Source: Marinoscillum pacificum (GTDB lineage: Bacteria; Bacteroidota; Bacteroidia; Cytophagales; Cyclobacteriaceae). From it: a stretch of DNA of 64,000 bases. Shown here piece by piece: positions 1-9,314 of the stretch. The stretch lies in assembly GCF_024714495.1 (NCBI RefSeq), contig NZ_JAMZMJ010000012.1, positions 120,406 through 184,405 on the forward strand, given 5' to 3'. The stretch's first letter is position 1, and each line of letters begins with the position of its first letter. The notes under the pieces are model-generated. The model did no database searches, was not told the origin of the DNA, and worked only from the letters and a program-made list of their open reading frames with translations. Both the position numbers and the translations under genes were made by a program.

Positions 1-3000
1 AACATGAAAAACCTGGATATGAGTGGGATTTCTATGCCTGTGGAGCTGATAATGGAAAGCCAAAAGAATTTGAATGTATATGGAGATTTAAGGTTATCAT
101 CAGATTTGACAATAAACGGTGTCTACAATCAAGTGAATCTAACAAGCTCAGATTCTGCATTTATAGAAATGAATGGGTTTGAAAATGGAAATTACCTTTC
201 GTTCAATATTGATGGAGAAGGAGCATACACGCTTCAGAGTGACTTTGTAGGTTATTCTCTGAATTTTAGACGAGGGAGGTTTTATATGAATGGCCATGAT
301 ATAAATCTCAATTATCTAAATCTATATAGGGATTTTGAAGGCGTGATTGACTTTTCCGGATCTAACTTGACGATTTCCTATCTCAATTTGGAAGAGATTA
401 AAAGCTCTGAAATCAATATCATTGAGGATGAACTAACTGTATTTAATATCATTCGCTCTTTTTCCTTCCGAAGTGGTTATTCATTCAATCATCTAGTCCT
501 TGGGGGCGAAGCTTCATTCAGATTCGGAGGGTCTTACGCCTCCAGCATTACTGTTAATAAGCTTGGACTAAAGGCAGGGACGAGTTATACTTTTCGACGT
601 AGTACGACTAATATTGACGAAATCTGGCTTCAAGGAACTTCTGAATCAATTACCAATATTACGTCCTATTACGATGATCAACCATTTACTTTTATTAAGA
701 CTAATGGTGAGGTGTCTCTAGGTCAGGTATACCTGAAGGATTGTCATGCTTCTGGTGGAGCTACATTCAGCGCAGTTAATAGTACTGATGGAGGGAATAA
801 TACAGGTTGGAATTTTATTTCAGACGATACTGGGCCTTCTTTCATCAGTGGTTACCCTCAAATAACTGACTTAACTGGGAATTCCCTTATTGCTTCTGTT
901 GCGTTAAACGAAATAGGCAAGGTAGGTTACGTTGTACAGGAAACAGGCATGAGTGCACCCACGGTTGAGCAAATTCTTGCAGGTAGAAATGGAAGTAATA
1001 ACCTTGCCAATATTTCAGGGGAAATAGCCGTTCCTTCTTCTAATACTTCTACCCAATCCGTCATTGGTTCACTAATGCCGGTAACCAGTTACACGATCTA
1101 TTTTGCTGCGGAAGATGTGGGAGGTACAGCTCAGACATCAGCTTCCAGCATAGCTTTCACAACTAGCAAGGCTAATCAGGTGCTTAGCTTGAATCCTTTT
1201 GGTACCAAACGATATGGAAGTTCAGAGTTTGAGATTACTGCAGTTTCTAATTCAGGACTAACAGTTAATGTGTCAAGTAATAATCCTGAAATATTGAGTA
1301 TTTCTGGCAACACTGCATCAGTACATGGCGCAGGAGAAGTAGTCTTAACACTGAGTCAGGCGGGAAATGCAGCATATGAAGACGCAACCAAACAAGTGAC
1401 AATAAATATACAGAAAGCCACCTTAAGTATCAGTGTTGCTGATGCAAATAAGGTGTATGGGCAGGAAAACCCTTCATTTACTTTCGACTACCAAGGTTTT
1501 ATAGGTACAGATGACGAGAGCATTCTCGATGAAACTCCAGAAGCAACTACTTCAGCCAATGAATTGAGTGTTGCAGGAACATATAATATAAACATACAAG
1601 AACTGATGGATGAGAATTATGAAATTGTACCATTACCAGGTATTCTAACAATTGCCAAAAAATCACTGACAGTTAGTACAGGGAATTATCAACGAGCATA
1701 TGGTGGTGAAAATCCATCTTTCATTCTTGAGTATAGTGGGTTTATAAATGGTGATAATGCAGAAGGTTTGGAGTCAGTTCCTGTCGTAATCCCGAATGCA
1801 ACTCGAAGTAGTAGTGTTGGAGTATATGCAATCACTATTTCTGGAGGCGAGGATAGTAGATATGACTTTGAAGCTTCTCCTGGCCAATTAACCGTAACGA
1901 AAGCAGAATTAACACCAACACTCAGCTCACTGACCAAGGTATATGGTGAAGATAACCCTGTGCTGGAGTTCGGTTTTAGCGGATTTGTAAACGGAGAATC
2001 TAGAGATGTGTTGGATGTTTTACCAACTGCCACTATCAGTACGACCTCAGCAAGTAATGCCGGTTCTTATCCAGTAACAGTTACCTCTGGGGCTGATAAC
2101 AATTACGAGTGGACACTGGATGATTATAGCTTCGAGATCACCAAAGCTTCATTATCATTGGTTATGGATGATTACACCAAAGTGTATGGTGCAGCAAACC
2201 CAGGATTCTCTTTTTCATATGATGGTTTTGTCAATGGAGATGATGAATCTGACTTAGATGAATTGCCTTCTGTAACATCAGAAGCATCTTCCAGTAGTGA
2301 TGTTGGAACCTATGCTTTATTGGTGTCAGGAGGTAGTGATAACAATTACAATTATTCCATTTCAGCGGATGCAGACCTTACCATTACTAAAGCACCATTA
2401 AGTGTGAGTGTTGGTGACTACACTAAGGTTTATGGAGAATCAAATCCGGTTTTTGAAATAGAGTTTGATGGCTTTGTCAATGAAGACGATGAGAGTGATC
2501 TCAGCGATGAATTTGGAGTATCTACAACCGCGGGTCAGTTCTCATCAGTGGGCACATATGATTTGACTTTTACAGGATTGACTCAAACCAATTATGAAGT
2601 TGAATCGACGGACGGAAGTCTGGAAATCGTCAAAGCAACATTGAACTTAGAAGTTATAGATAGTCAAAGTGCTTATGGTGAGGATATTGTGATTGATTTC
2701 ACCTATTCTGGATTTGTCGGAAATGATAATGCTGCAAATCTAGATGAAGAACCTGTACTCGGAGTGGAGAATGCCGCTGATCCAGGCACTTATGAGGTCG
2801 TTTTCACTGAAGAAGGTGAGGATAACAATTATACATTTTCATTACCAGATGATGTTAGCCATGAGATCACAAAGGCTACTTTGGTAGCGACTGTGTCAAA
2901 TTCCTCCAAAACGTATGGAGAATCAAATCCAGAGTTCGAAATTTCATTCTCAGGGTTTGTATTGGATGAATCTGTTGAAGATTTATTAGAAATCCCAACA

Positions 3001-4665
3001 ATAGAGACGCTTGCTGATGAGACCAGCCCTGTTGGAGTATATCCGTTGACATTGTCAGAGGTTTCAGATCCACATTATATCGTTGAATTAATAGATGGAG
3101 AGTTTACAATCACCAAAGCATTGCTGAGTGTCATAGTGAACGATACATGGAAATACGCTGGAGAAGTAAGCCCAGAGTTGACATACGAAATTTCTGGTTT
3201 TGTGAATAACGAAAATGTAGATGTCATAACGCAATTGCCACTGATAACTACCGAGGTAACGATAGAATCAGCTCCTGGTGAATATGTGATTTCTGCTTCT
3301 AATGCTATGGCAACAAACTATGATTTTGACTATATCTCTGGAGTGTTTTATGTACTTAGCGAAGCTCAGCAAGTTATTTTGTTTCCATTAGTTGCCGATA
3401 AAAGGTATGGTGATGAAGCGTTCGAATTAAATGCCACAGCTAGTTCTGGTTTGGCTGTAGTTATGGAAAGCTCTGATGAATCCATTCTTTCTGTTAGTGA
3501 AGGTATCGCCACGATTCATGGCGTTGGTGAAGTGACAATCACTGTAAGTCAGTCTGGAGATGATGAGTTTGATCCATCAGCGTCAGTTTCCAGATCATTC
3601 GTCATTAACAAGGCTGAATTGAATGTGATAGCCGATGATCAGCAAATTACATACGGTGATGAGTTGCCAGAATTGACACTTACTTATCAGGGGTTTGTTT
3701 ACTCTGAAAATGTTGAAAGTTTTATAGTTGCTCCAGTTGGAATGTTGTCCTCAGATACCATCTCTGAAGCAGGTGAATATGAAATTCTAATTAGCGAAGC
3801 ATCTTCAGATAACTATGACATTAGCTATGAGTTGGGAACATTGAGCATTCTCAAGGCGTCACAAGTTATTTCTGTAGACTCCATAGAGAATAAGTTGATT
3901 ACTGATGAGCCTTTTGAAATCACTGCAAGTGTTTCGTCAGACTTGTTATTGAGTTATCAGATATCAGGACCAGCCACAATTCAGGATGAGTTAATTACGC
4001 TCAATGGAGAGGAAGGACTAGTTGAAATCACTATTTCACAGTCGGGAAACAAGAATTTTGAGGCTGCTGAAAATGTTACTGTACAGTTCTTTGTGGATGA
4101 TCCTACTTCCAATTTCGCTCCTGAGCTGGAAACTATAAATCCACTGTTAGTGACCGTTGGGGAGATTGTTTCATTCAATGTGATCGGTTCTGATGAGGAT
4201 ATTCATGATCAATTGCATTACACTCTGGATCAAATTTCTGTGGACAAGGGCATGGAAATTGGCGAATTGTCTGGTGCGTTCTTATGGAGGCCTGAATTGC
4301 AAGATGTCGGATCGCATACTTTGGTGGTCTCTGTGTCAGATACCAAAGAAACGGTGTCCATCACATTGGAGATAGAAGTTGTGAGTAATACGCTTAGCGC
4401 TGATGCGGACGGTATGTCAGTGGTGCTTTACCCTACAGAAATTGAAAATGATCTGACACTTTCGATTACGGATTCTCAAACGGGACAGGTTTCAGTTCAA
4501 ATTCTCAACTTATTTGGACAGGTAATTCAGCAAGAGATTTATCAAAAAGATTTGTTGTCCAAGGAGGTTCTTATTGAGGTCAATCCTGACTTGACTTCCG
4601 GTGTGTATATCGCTTTGGTTCGCTTTGGAAATCGCACTCATACTCAAAGAATTATCAAGAAATAA
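1..4665 (+). CDS. Large MBG-repeat surface protein with T9SS sorting domain (5' partial)
   Basis: The frame is open to the window edge and the first Met (base 4) has no signal peptide, so the true start lies upstream. Residues 1-270 are Asn/Ser/Gly-rich with alternating short strands, like a beta-helix or beta-sandwich. Residues 275-392 resemble a fibronectin-like domain. From about 470 there are eight consecutive MBG-type repeats of about 81 residues, each with a KVYGE-NP-like motif, a GFV motif and a final NY-TITKA stretch. A ninth follows at 1203-1283. Ig-like segments (about 392-470, 1120-1202, 1284-1365) are interspersed, then a cadherin-like domain (1366-1460). The last 93 residues (VVLYPTEIENDL to RIIKK) match a T9SS type A sorting domain. 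Export by T9SS and an adhesive or surface role are inferred; the ligand is unknown. Confidence 0.85.
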   Translation, partial: NMKNLDMSGISMPVELIMESQKNLNVYGDLRLSSDLTINGVYNQVNLTSSDSAFIEMNGFENGNYLSFNIDGEGAYTLQSDFVGYSLNFRRGRFYMNGHDINLNYLNLYRDFEGVIDFSGSNLTISYLNLEEIKSSEINIIEDELTVFNIIRSFSFRSGYSFNHLVLGGEASFRFGGSYASSITVNKLGLKAGTSYTFRRSTTNIDEIWLQGTSESITNITSYYDDQPFTFIKTNGEVSLGQVYLKDCHASGGATFSAVNSTDGGNNTGWNFISDDTGPSFISGYPQITDLTGNSLIASVALNEIGKVGYVVQETGMSAPTVEQILAGRNGSNNLANISGEIAVPSSNTSTQSVIGSLMPVTSYTIYFAAEDVGGTAQTSASSIAFTTSKANQVLSLNPFGTKRYGSSEFEITAVSNSGLTVNVSSNNPEILSISGNTASVHGAGEVVLTLSQAGNAAYEDATKQVTINIQKATLSISVADANKVYGQENPSFTFDYQGFIGTDDESILDETPEATTSANELSVAGTYNINIQELMDENYEIVPLPGILTIAKKSLTVSTGNYQRAYGGENPSFILEYSGFINGDNAEGLESVPVVIPNATRSSSVGVYAITISGGEDSRYDFEASPGQLTVTKAELTPTLSSLTKVYGEDNPVLEFGFSGFVNGESRDVLDVLPTATISTTSASNAGSYPVTVTSGADNNYEWTLDDYSFEITKASLSLVMDDYTKVYGAANPGFSFSYDGFVNGDDESDLDELPSVTSEASSSSDVGTYALLVSGGSDNNYNYSISADADLTITKAPLSVSVGDYTKVYGESNPVFEIEFDGFVNEDDESDLSDEFGVSTTAGQFSSVGTYDLTFTGLTQTNYEVESTDGSLEIVKATLNLEVIDSQSAYGEDIVIDFTYSGFVGNDNAANLDEEPVLGVENAADPGTYEVVFTEEGEDNNYTFSLPDDVSHEITKATLVATVSNSSKTYGESNPEFEISFSGFVLDESVEDLLEIPTIETLADETSPVGVYPLTLSEVSDPHYIVELIDGEFTITKALLSVIVNDTWKYAGEVSPELTYEISGFVNNENVDVITQLPLITTEVTIESAPGEYVISASNAMATNYDFDYISGVFYVLSEAQQVILFPLVADKRYGDEAFELNATASSGLAVVMESSDESILSVSEGIATIHGVGEVTITVSQSGDDEFDPSASVSRSFVINKAELNVIADDQQITYGDELPELTLTYQGFVYSENVESFIVAPVGMLSSDTISEAGEYEILISEASSDNYDISYELGTLSILKASQVISVDSIENKLITDEPFEITASVSSDLLLSYQISGPATIQDELITLNGEEGLVEITISQSGNKNFEAAENVTVQFFVDDPTSNFAPELETINPLLVTVGEIVSFNVIGSDEDIHDQLHYTLDQISVDKGMEIGELSGAFLWRPELQDVGSHTLVVSVSDTKETVSITLEIEVVSNTLSADADGMSVVLYPTEIENDLTLSITDSQTGQVSVQILNLFGQVIQQEIYQKDLLSKEVLIEVNPDLTSGVYIALVRFGNRTHTQRIIKK

Positions 4666-4714
4666 AGACTCATATCTGGGGTTGACAGGAGTTATGGGTT
4701 GGTAACTCCTGTTC

Positions 4715-4743
4715 AAAGGCATCAAGCGATTGATGCCTTTTTT
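4715..4743 (+). terminator. Rho-independent terminator of the MBG-repeat gene
   Basis: A perfect 11-bp stem (AAAGGCATCAA / TTGATGCCTTT) closes a four-base loop and is followed by T residues. A second hairpin, CAGGAGTTA/TAACTCCTG, lies just upstream at 4686-4711. Confidence 0.85.
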
Positions 4744-4793
4744 CATTATTTGATAGCCTAATTAATCAGTATCTTTTCGGGAAACTTACATCA

Positions 4794-6128
4794 ATGCATT
4801 GGACAGAAGACAAACTGGCTATCCTTTCCGGGTTCATCATCTTATTAATTGGGTCTATTCCATTTTTGATCCTTCCCTTGGCGGATGTGTACATTCTGGA
4901 ATTAATTGATCCTCTAAAGGCCATGTCTGTAAAACTTGACAAATGGCAGTACAATCCTTTGGATTCGTTTCATTTAAAGTGGTTCGGACTTTTTCTGTTG
5001 TTTACATTTTTATCCATTCTGCTTTCGTATGGAATAAAGAAGCAGGGAGGTCAATTTGGCTCATTTATCAAAGGTTTTGCCGTAGTGTTTTTAATAGCGG
5101 TTCTGGCCAATCTTTTAGGAAGTCAAACAGAGTTTAAAACGGCTGGATTGGGTTATACACTATGGGCTATTGTCCTTGGAATGGTCGTAAGCAATGTTTG
5201 GGGTATCCCAGAATGGTTGAAAGCGGGATTAAAACATGAATTTTTTATCAAAACCGGTCTTGTGCTATTGGGAGCTGAGGTGTTGTTTGGAAAAGTATTA
5301 GCCATTGGTTTGCCTGGGTTGTTTGTTGCCTGGGTTGTTACCCCAATTGTTTTAATAACCACTTTTTGGTTTGGGCAACGCATCTTGAAGATTGGATCAA
5401 AAAGTCTCAACATTACCATAAGTGCAGATATGTCGGTTTGTGGAGTTTCCGCAGCTATTGCCACAGCTGCCGCTTCCAAAGCTAAAAAGGAAGAGCTTAC
5501 CACAGCTATTGGATTATCCATGGTATTTACATCAGTTATGATGGTTGCATTGCCGGCTTTGATCAAGGCGTTGGAAATGCCAGAAGTGTTGGGAGGCGCT
5601 TGGATCGGGGGAACGGTGGACGCGACTGGAGCTGTGGTTGCTGCCGGAGCATTTCTGGGAGATACTGCCCTTAATGTAGCAGCAACTATTAAGATGATTC
5701 AGAACATTTTAATAGGAGTGATAGCCTTTGGAGTGGCTGTTTATTGGGCTACGAAAGTTGAAAAGAAGGAAGGTCAAAAAGTGTCCAAATTGGAAATATG
5801 GAACAGGTTTCCAAAGTTCATTCTTGGTTTTATTGGAGCTTCCATTTTATTTTCTATTCTTCAGCAGGTACTTTCATCAGAAGACTCTGTGAGCATGATT
5901 GAAAAGGGAGTGTTTAGTTTCTCCAAATCAATGCGCGGATGGTTATTCGCTCTATCCTTTGTGAGTATTGGGCTTTCTACCAATTTCAAAGAACTAAAGT
6001 CACATTTCCATGGAGGTAAGCCTTTGATACTTTATGTCTGCGGACAATTATTGAATCTTGGTTTGACGTTATTGATGGCATGGATCATGTTTTATCAAGT
6101 ATTTCCTGAAATCACCGAATCCTTATGA
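4794..6128 (+). CDS. YeiH-family (UPF0324) putative sulfate exporter, membrane protein
   Basis: A polytopic inner-membrane protein of 444 residues with about ten hydrophobic segments. The core from about residue 120 has features of the Cons_hypoth698/YeiH family: LGMVVSNVWG, KTGLVLLGAEVLFG, the glycine/alanine-rich stretch around CGVSAAIATAAA, and the WIGGTVDATGAVVAAG motif. The protein is about 95 residues longer than E. coli YeiH because of an N-terminal part with two more hydrophobic segments. The family is annotated as putative sulfate exporters, but the substrate is not firmly known. The stop codon overlaps the start of the next small gene by four bases, implying cotranscription. A weak -7-like TATCTTTT lies at 4770-4777. 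Confidence 0.8.
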   Translation: MHWTEDKLAILSGFIILLIGSIPFLILPLADVYILELIDPLKAMSVKLDKWQYNPLDSFHLKWFGLFLLFTFLSILLSYGIKKQGGQFGSFIKGFAVVFLIAVLANLLGSQTEFKTAGLGYTLWAIVLGMVVSNVWGIPEWLKAGLKHEFFIKTGLVLLGAEVLFGKVLAIGLPGLFVAWVVTPIVLITTFWFGQRILKIGSKSLNITISADMSVCGVSAAIATAAASKAKKEELTTAIGLSMVFTSVMMVALPALIKALEMPEVLGGAWIGGTVDATGAVVAAGAFLGDTALNVAATIKMIQNILIGVIAFGVAVYWATKVEKKEGQKVSKLEIWNRFPKFILGFIGASILFSILQQVLSSEDSVSMIEKGVFSFSKSMRGWLFALSFVSIGLSTNFKELKSHFHGGKPLILYVCGQLLNLGLTLLMAWIMFYQVFPEITESL

Positions 6129-6346
6129 AGAAACTTTTCAAAGTGATAGGTTTTGTTGGAATGGTTATGCTTTTACAAGTGATGATTAATCAGTTGAATA
6201 AAAGTGCGTTTAAATCACAGAAACAAATCATTGAAAGTAAGGATATTGATCCCGCGGTGTTTTTTTATACAGAAAGTGAACAGGCACTAAAAGCTGAAAA
6301 AGTGATCAGAAAGCGTATTACTACTCGATCTGAATTTTTTGAGTAG
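6125..6346 (+). CDS. Small single-pass membrane protein coupled to the YeiH-like gene
   Basis: A 73-residue protein whose ATGA start overlaps the stop of the YeiH-like gene, so translation is probably coupled. Residues 5-22 are hydrophobic (one membrane segment or an uncleaved signal anchor); the rest is polar and Lys/Glu-rich. No family is recognised. The 3' end overlaps the end of the convergent cellulase gene by 26 bp. An accessory role for the transporter is a guess based only on the overlap. Confidence 0.55.
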   Translation: MKKLFKVIGFVGMVMLLQVMINQLNKSAFKSQKQIIESKDIDPAVFFYTESEQALKAEKVIRKRITTRSEFFE

Positions 6347-8273
6347 TGACTTTTCCTCCTTGGTCAATTTTCAAGAGATAGGTTCCTCGTTTTATGTGAG
6401 AGATATCAACACTAGATGATTCAAACTCTTTTATGGATTGTCCAGCCAAATTCATAATCGTACCTGTAAAAGAGCTTTTGATGCCGGAAATGTGGAGTAG
6501 GTTAGATGTTGGGTTCGGGAAAATAATAATCTTCTGATCGTTTGTGCTCAATACCACTTCTTCCCCTTCGGTCCAAAAGTGCTTTTGATACAAATGGTCT
6601 AGTCCTGCTGAAAGATATACCAGCGGAGCATTCCAGTTGATGGTTATTTCATTTGTGGAATAGCTGCACCAGTCGTCCAGATAGCATTTGGCAGGAATCG
6701 AAGAAGGGTAGGCACTGGATCCACAGTCATCATTCGTGTTGTGTGGATTAGGGCCTCCAGCTAAAAAACCTGGAACAGGATCTGCAATCGCGTCAGCTTC
6801 TGATTGTCGATGGTGAATATTCATTGGAGTTTTATCACCAAATCCGGTTACATAACTATATCCAGTTGCGTTTCTTCCGATTAAATAATCAAGCGCTGAA
6901 TTGGCGGCATCAAAATAGTCTCTGTCTAGCGTCAATGTGAAGGCTTTTAATAGAAGCATGCCCTGATTGGCAGGAACGGCATTACTGCCCCAGTAAAAAT
7001 CACTGTTTGGAATGAGGTATGGTGATGTTGTACGCCCATTAAGAATACCGGATGAAAGATTGATGAGTTTGTTTTTTAGAGCTGTAGTGTCAAGTTGTTC
7101 AGCTACTTCTTTGCGGTTAGTCACAAGCGAGAGTAATCCTAAAGTTTCAACGTTAGGCCATCCTGGCCATCCGAAACTTATGCTGAGGTCTATAGCTGAA
7201 AAATAGGTGGATTCACCAGTAGAAATGGCTAGTTCACATGCAGCCCAAAAAAACTCATCCTGAAAATTATTATCTCCATATCCTCCAGTATTAACTGCTG
7301 GATATCCGCTTTCAGCAGCGGGATTTGTATAGGCTATATTTGGATGTTCCATGGCCCAAGTCCAGGCTAGTTGTGATTGTTCCAACCATTGTGTTGACTT
7401 CTCTGGAAGTATGTCTTTGTAGGTTCTGGATGCCATGGCCATTACAGCGGCAAAATCCAATGTAGCCGCGGTGCCTTTAGCTACTACATAGCGAGTAGCA
7501 GTGGCTTGATTAGGCATTACCGCCCCTTGAAAATTCGCATGAGTAGTTTTGTTGTATACTCCTCCATCTTCATCTTGCATGGTCGCCATCCAGTCCAGAT
7601 TCCAGAGAATTTCATCCAATATATCAGGGATCTCATTATTTGATTCGGGAATGTTCAGGTTCAAAGAGTTGTAGAATTCTGGATAATCTTCATAGGCTGC
7701 CAAGAGTGTATAGGTGCTGATACCTGAGTTTACGATGTACTTGTTATAATCTCCAGCGTCATACCATCCTTTGGGTGTAGATATCACCGTTCCTGCTGGT
7801 CTTGTGGCTGTAGCGGCAGAAGGCAGCACGATCACCTGATCGTCTGCATGGCCTGCAGCTCTTTGGAATTCTCCTGCATAAGTTTCTTCCAGGGCAGTAG
7901 AGGCTCTATTGAAATAATAGGCCTTGATGGAGCCAGAAGCCAATGATCTGATGGACTCATCTGAAATTCTGAATGTATGAGATGTTTCTCCAGTTGGGAG
8001 TCTTAGTTGATAGCTTCCACGAATTTGCAATGCTGAAAAGTCTGCGATTTTCACATTTTCTTGTGATTGATTCCAATACTTAGCATCTAATAAGGTGCCT
8101 TCGTATACTACAGAACTATTCTGAATGATTTCGAAGGAAGCGGCATCAGAGTCTATAACAGCCGCTAATTTTTCGCCATTTGGGAAAAAACCTAATTGGT
8201 TAATTCGTATGCTTTCTTGAGCAGTTGCAAAGAATGATAAAAGGATGGCTGTAATACTGATCAGGGTTTTCAT
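6321..8273 (-). CDS. Glycoside hydrolase family 9 endoglucanase with T9SS sorting domain
   Basis: Secreted cellulase of 650 residues. The start at 8273 is chosen because it gives a clean signal peptide (MKTLISITAILLSFFATAQ); the longer frame upstream adds only an unlikely extension. An N-terminal Ig-like CelD_N domain (about 20-105, starting ESIRINQLGFFP) precedes an (alpha/alpha)6 catalytic domain. Visible GH9 signatures are GWYDAGDYNKY (catalytic Asp, about 170), MNIHHRQS (about 484) and NEITINWNAPLVY with the proton-donor Glu (about 540). The last 75 residues (IIIFPNPTSNLLHISG onward) are a T9SS sorting domain, so the enzyme should be exported and possibly surface-anchored. No carbohydrate-binding module is seen. 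The predicted reaction is endo-cleavage of beta-1,4-glucan; exact substrate not determined. Confidence 0.92.
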   Translation of the reverse strand: MKTLISITAILLSFFATAQESIRINQLGFFPNGEKLAAVIDSDAASFEIIQNSSVVYEGTLLDAKYWNQSQENVKIADFSALQIRGSYQLRLPTGETSHTFRISDESIRSLASGSIKAYYFNRASTALEETYAGEFQRAAGHADDQVIVLPSAATATRPAGTVISTPKGWYDAGDYNKYIVNSGISTYTLLAAYEDYPEFYNSLNLNIPESNNEIPDILDEILWNLDWMATMQDEDGGVYNKTTHANFQGAVMPNQATATRYVVAKGTAATLDFAAVMAMASRTYKDILPEKSTQWLEQSQLAWTWAMEHPNIAYTNPAAESGYPAVNTGGYGDNNFQDEFFWAACELAISTGESTYFSAIDLSISFGWPGWPNVETLGLLSLVTNRKEVAEQLDTTALKNKLINLSSGILNGRTTSPYLIPNSDFYWGSNAVPANQGMLLLKAFTLTLDRDYFDAANSALDYLIGRNATGYSYVTGFGDKTPMNIHHRQSEADAIADPVPGFLAGGPNPHNTNDDCGSSAYPSSIPAKCYLDDWCSYSTNEITINWNAPLVYLSAGLDHLYQKHFWTEGEEVVLSTNDQKIIIFPNPTSNLLHISGIKSSFTGTIMNLAGQSIKEFESSSVDISHIKRGTYLLKIDQGGKVTTQKIQIE

Positions 8274-8425
8274 CACATTTAGAGTTAAGCTTAATTTAAA
8301 TCTAAGGTGAATCACAGAGTTTTGAACCATCAGGTAGGTATGCAAAGACATAATATACCTCAAGCATTGACATTGAATGGCGGGTTCAATTGCTGGCTGT
8401 TCCCAGTTTTAGCCTAATAATAACT

Positions 8426-9070
8426 TTAAATTAAATTTTTTTCAATGCTCACGCGAATGAGCTGGGCAGTATTGCTTACAGATAGCTTCTCCATGATGTT
8501 TCTTCGATGTGCATCTACTGTTCGAGTACTCAAATTCAGATCGTAAGCAATTTCCTTGTTTGTAACGCCTTCAGCTAAAAGTTTCAAAATTTGTAGTTCT
8601 CTTCGAGTTAACTGGTAAGCTGTTGTGATAGATTGTGAGCTTTTTTTCTGATGTTGATTGCCCAGTATATTCATGACAAGTTGCGAGTAAAATGTTTCGT
8701 GCTGAGCTACTTTTCGGACTGCAGAAATGATAAGTGCTTCATTAGATCCTTTGAAAATATATCCCAAAGCGCCATTTTGATAAGCACTTATAACATTGTC
8801 CTCGTCATAGGAAGCAGAAATAATTAATACCGAGGTTGGTAGGCCTTCATTGATGATGTTTTGAGCTATCTCGATTCCACTCAGTTCTGGCATGAACAGG
8901 TCGGCAATGAGTACTTTGGGCTTCCATTTCCGCACCAGGGCGAGAGCGTCAGAACCATTTCCAGCTTCATCAATTACACGGAAATCCTCTACTTCGCTGA
9001 GTAGTTTAATCAGCCCATAACGGATCAGTCCATGATCATCTGCAATAACTATATCTATTTTTTCTTGCAT
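8426..9070 (-). CDS. NarL/LuxR-family response regulator
   Basis: A 214-residue two-domain regulator. The receiver domain (1-120) has the acidic pair D11-D12, phospho-acceptor D57 (LIADLFMP) and a conserved Lys in YIFKGS. The C-terminal LuxR-type HTH (about 147-212) carries ELQILKLLAEGVTNKEIA and LSTRTVDAHRRNIMEKL. It is a DNA-binding regulator activated by a histidine kinase, but no kinase gene is adjacent, so it is an orphan here. It reads away from the chemotaxis operon across a 244-bp divergent spacer and lies 152 bp upstream of the cellulase gene on the same strand, so a role in cellulase control is possible but unproven. Confidence 0.9.
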   Translation of the reverse strand: MQEKIDIVIADDHGLIRYGLIKLLSEVEDFRVIDEAGNGSDALALVRKWKPKVLIADLFMPELSGIEIAQNIINEGLPTSVLIISASYDEDNVISAYQNGALGYIFKGSNEALIISAVRKVAQHETFYSQLVMNILGNQHQKKSSQSITTAYQLTRRELQILKLLAEGVTNKEIAYDLNLSTRTVDAHRRNIMEKLSVSNTAQLIRVSIEKNLI

Positions 9071-9225
9071 TTACGTTGTTTGTAAATGATTGATAATCAG
9101 TTATTTAAATTTATGAAAAAACTTACATCAAACAAGGTGTTAATAATGTCGCCTATACCTAATAATACAATAACCTAATTTCTCGATTTAGGCAAATGAC
9201 CTATCAAAATAGGCTCTTTTTGCTA

Positions 9226-9256
9226 TTGTAGCGGCATAGTGAGAATTCTAATTTTG
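9226..9256 (+). promoter_or_regulatory. Candidate promoter of the chemotaxis operon
   Basis: A TTG at 9226-9228, a 20-base spacer and TAATTTTG at 9249-9256 fit the Bacteroidota consensus TTTG-N19/21-TAnnTTTG. The start codon lies about 58 bases beyond the -7 element. Confidence 0.5.
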
Positions 9257-9314
9257 ATTTAGTGTTCGTACCATAAGGTAAAACACTAATCATCAAAAAT
9301 CAACTACGCTTTAA

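Noticed and set aside
1689..2033. Antisense frame inside the MBG-repeat gene
   Set aside because: Shadow of the repeat coding sequence with low-complexity composition and no independent support.
8274..8363. 30-residue extension of the GH9 cellulase
   Set aside because: A proper signal peptide begins at 8273; the extension would bury it.
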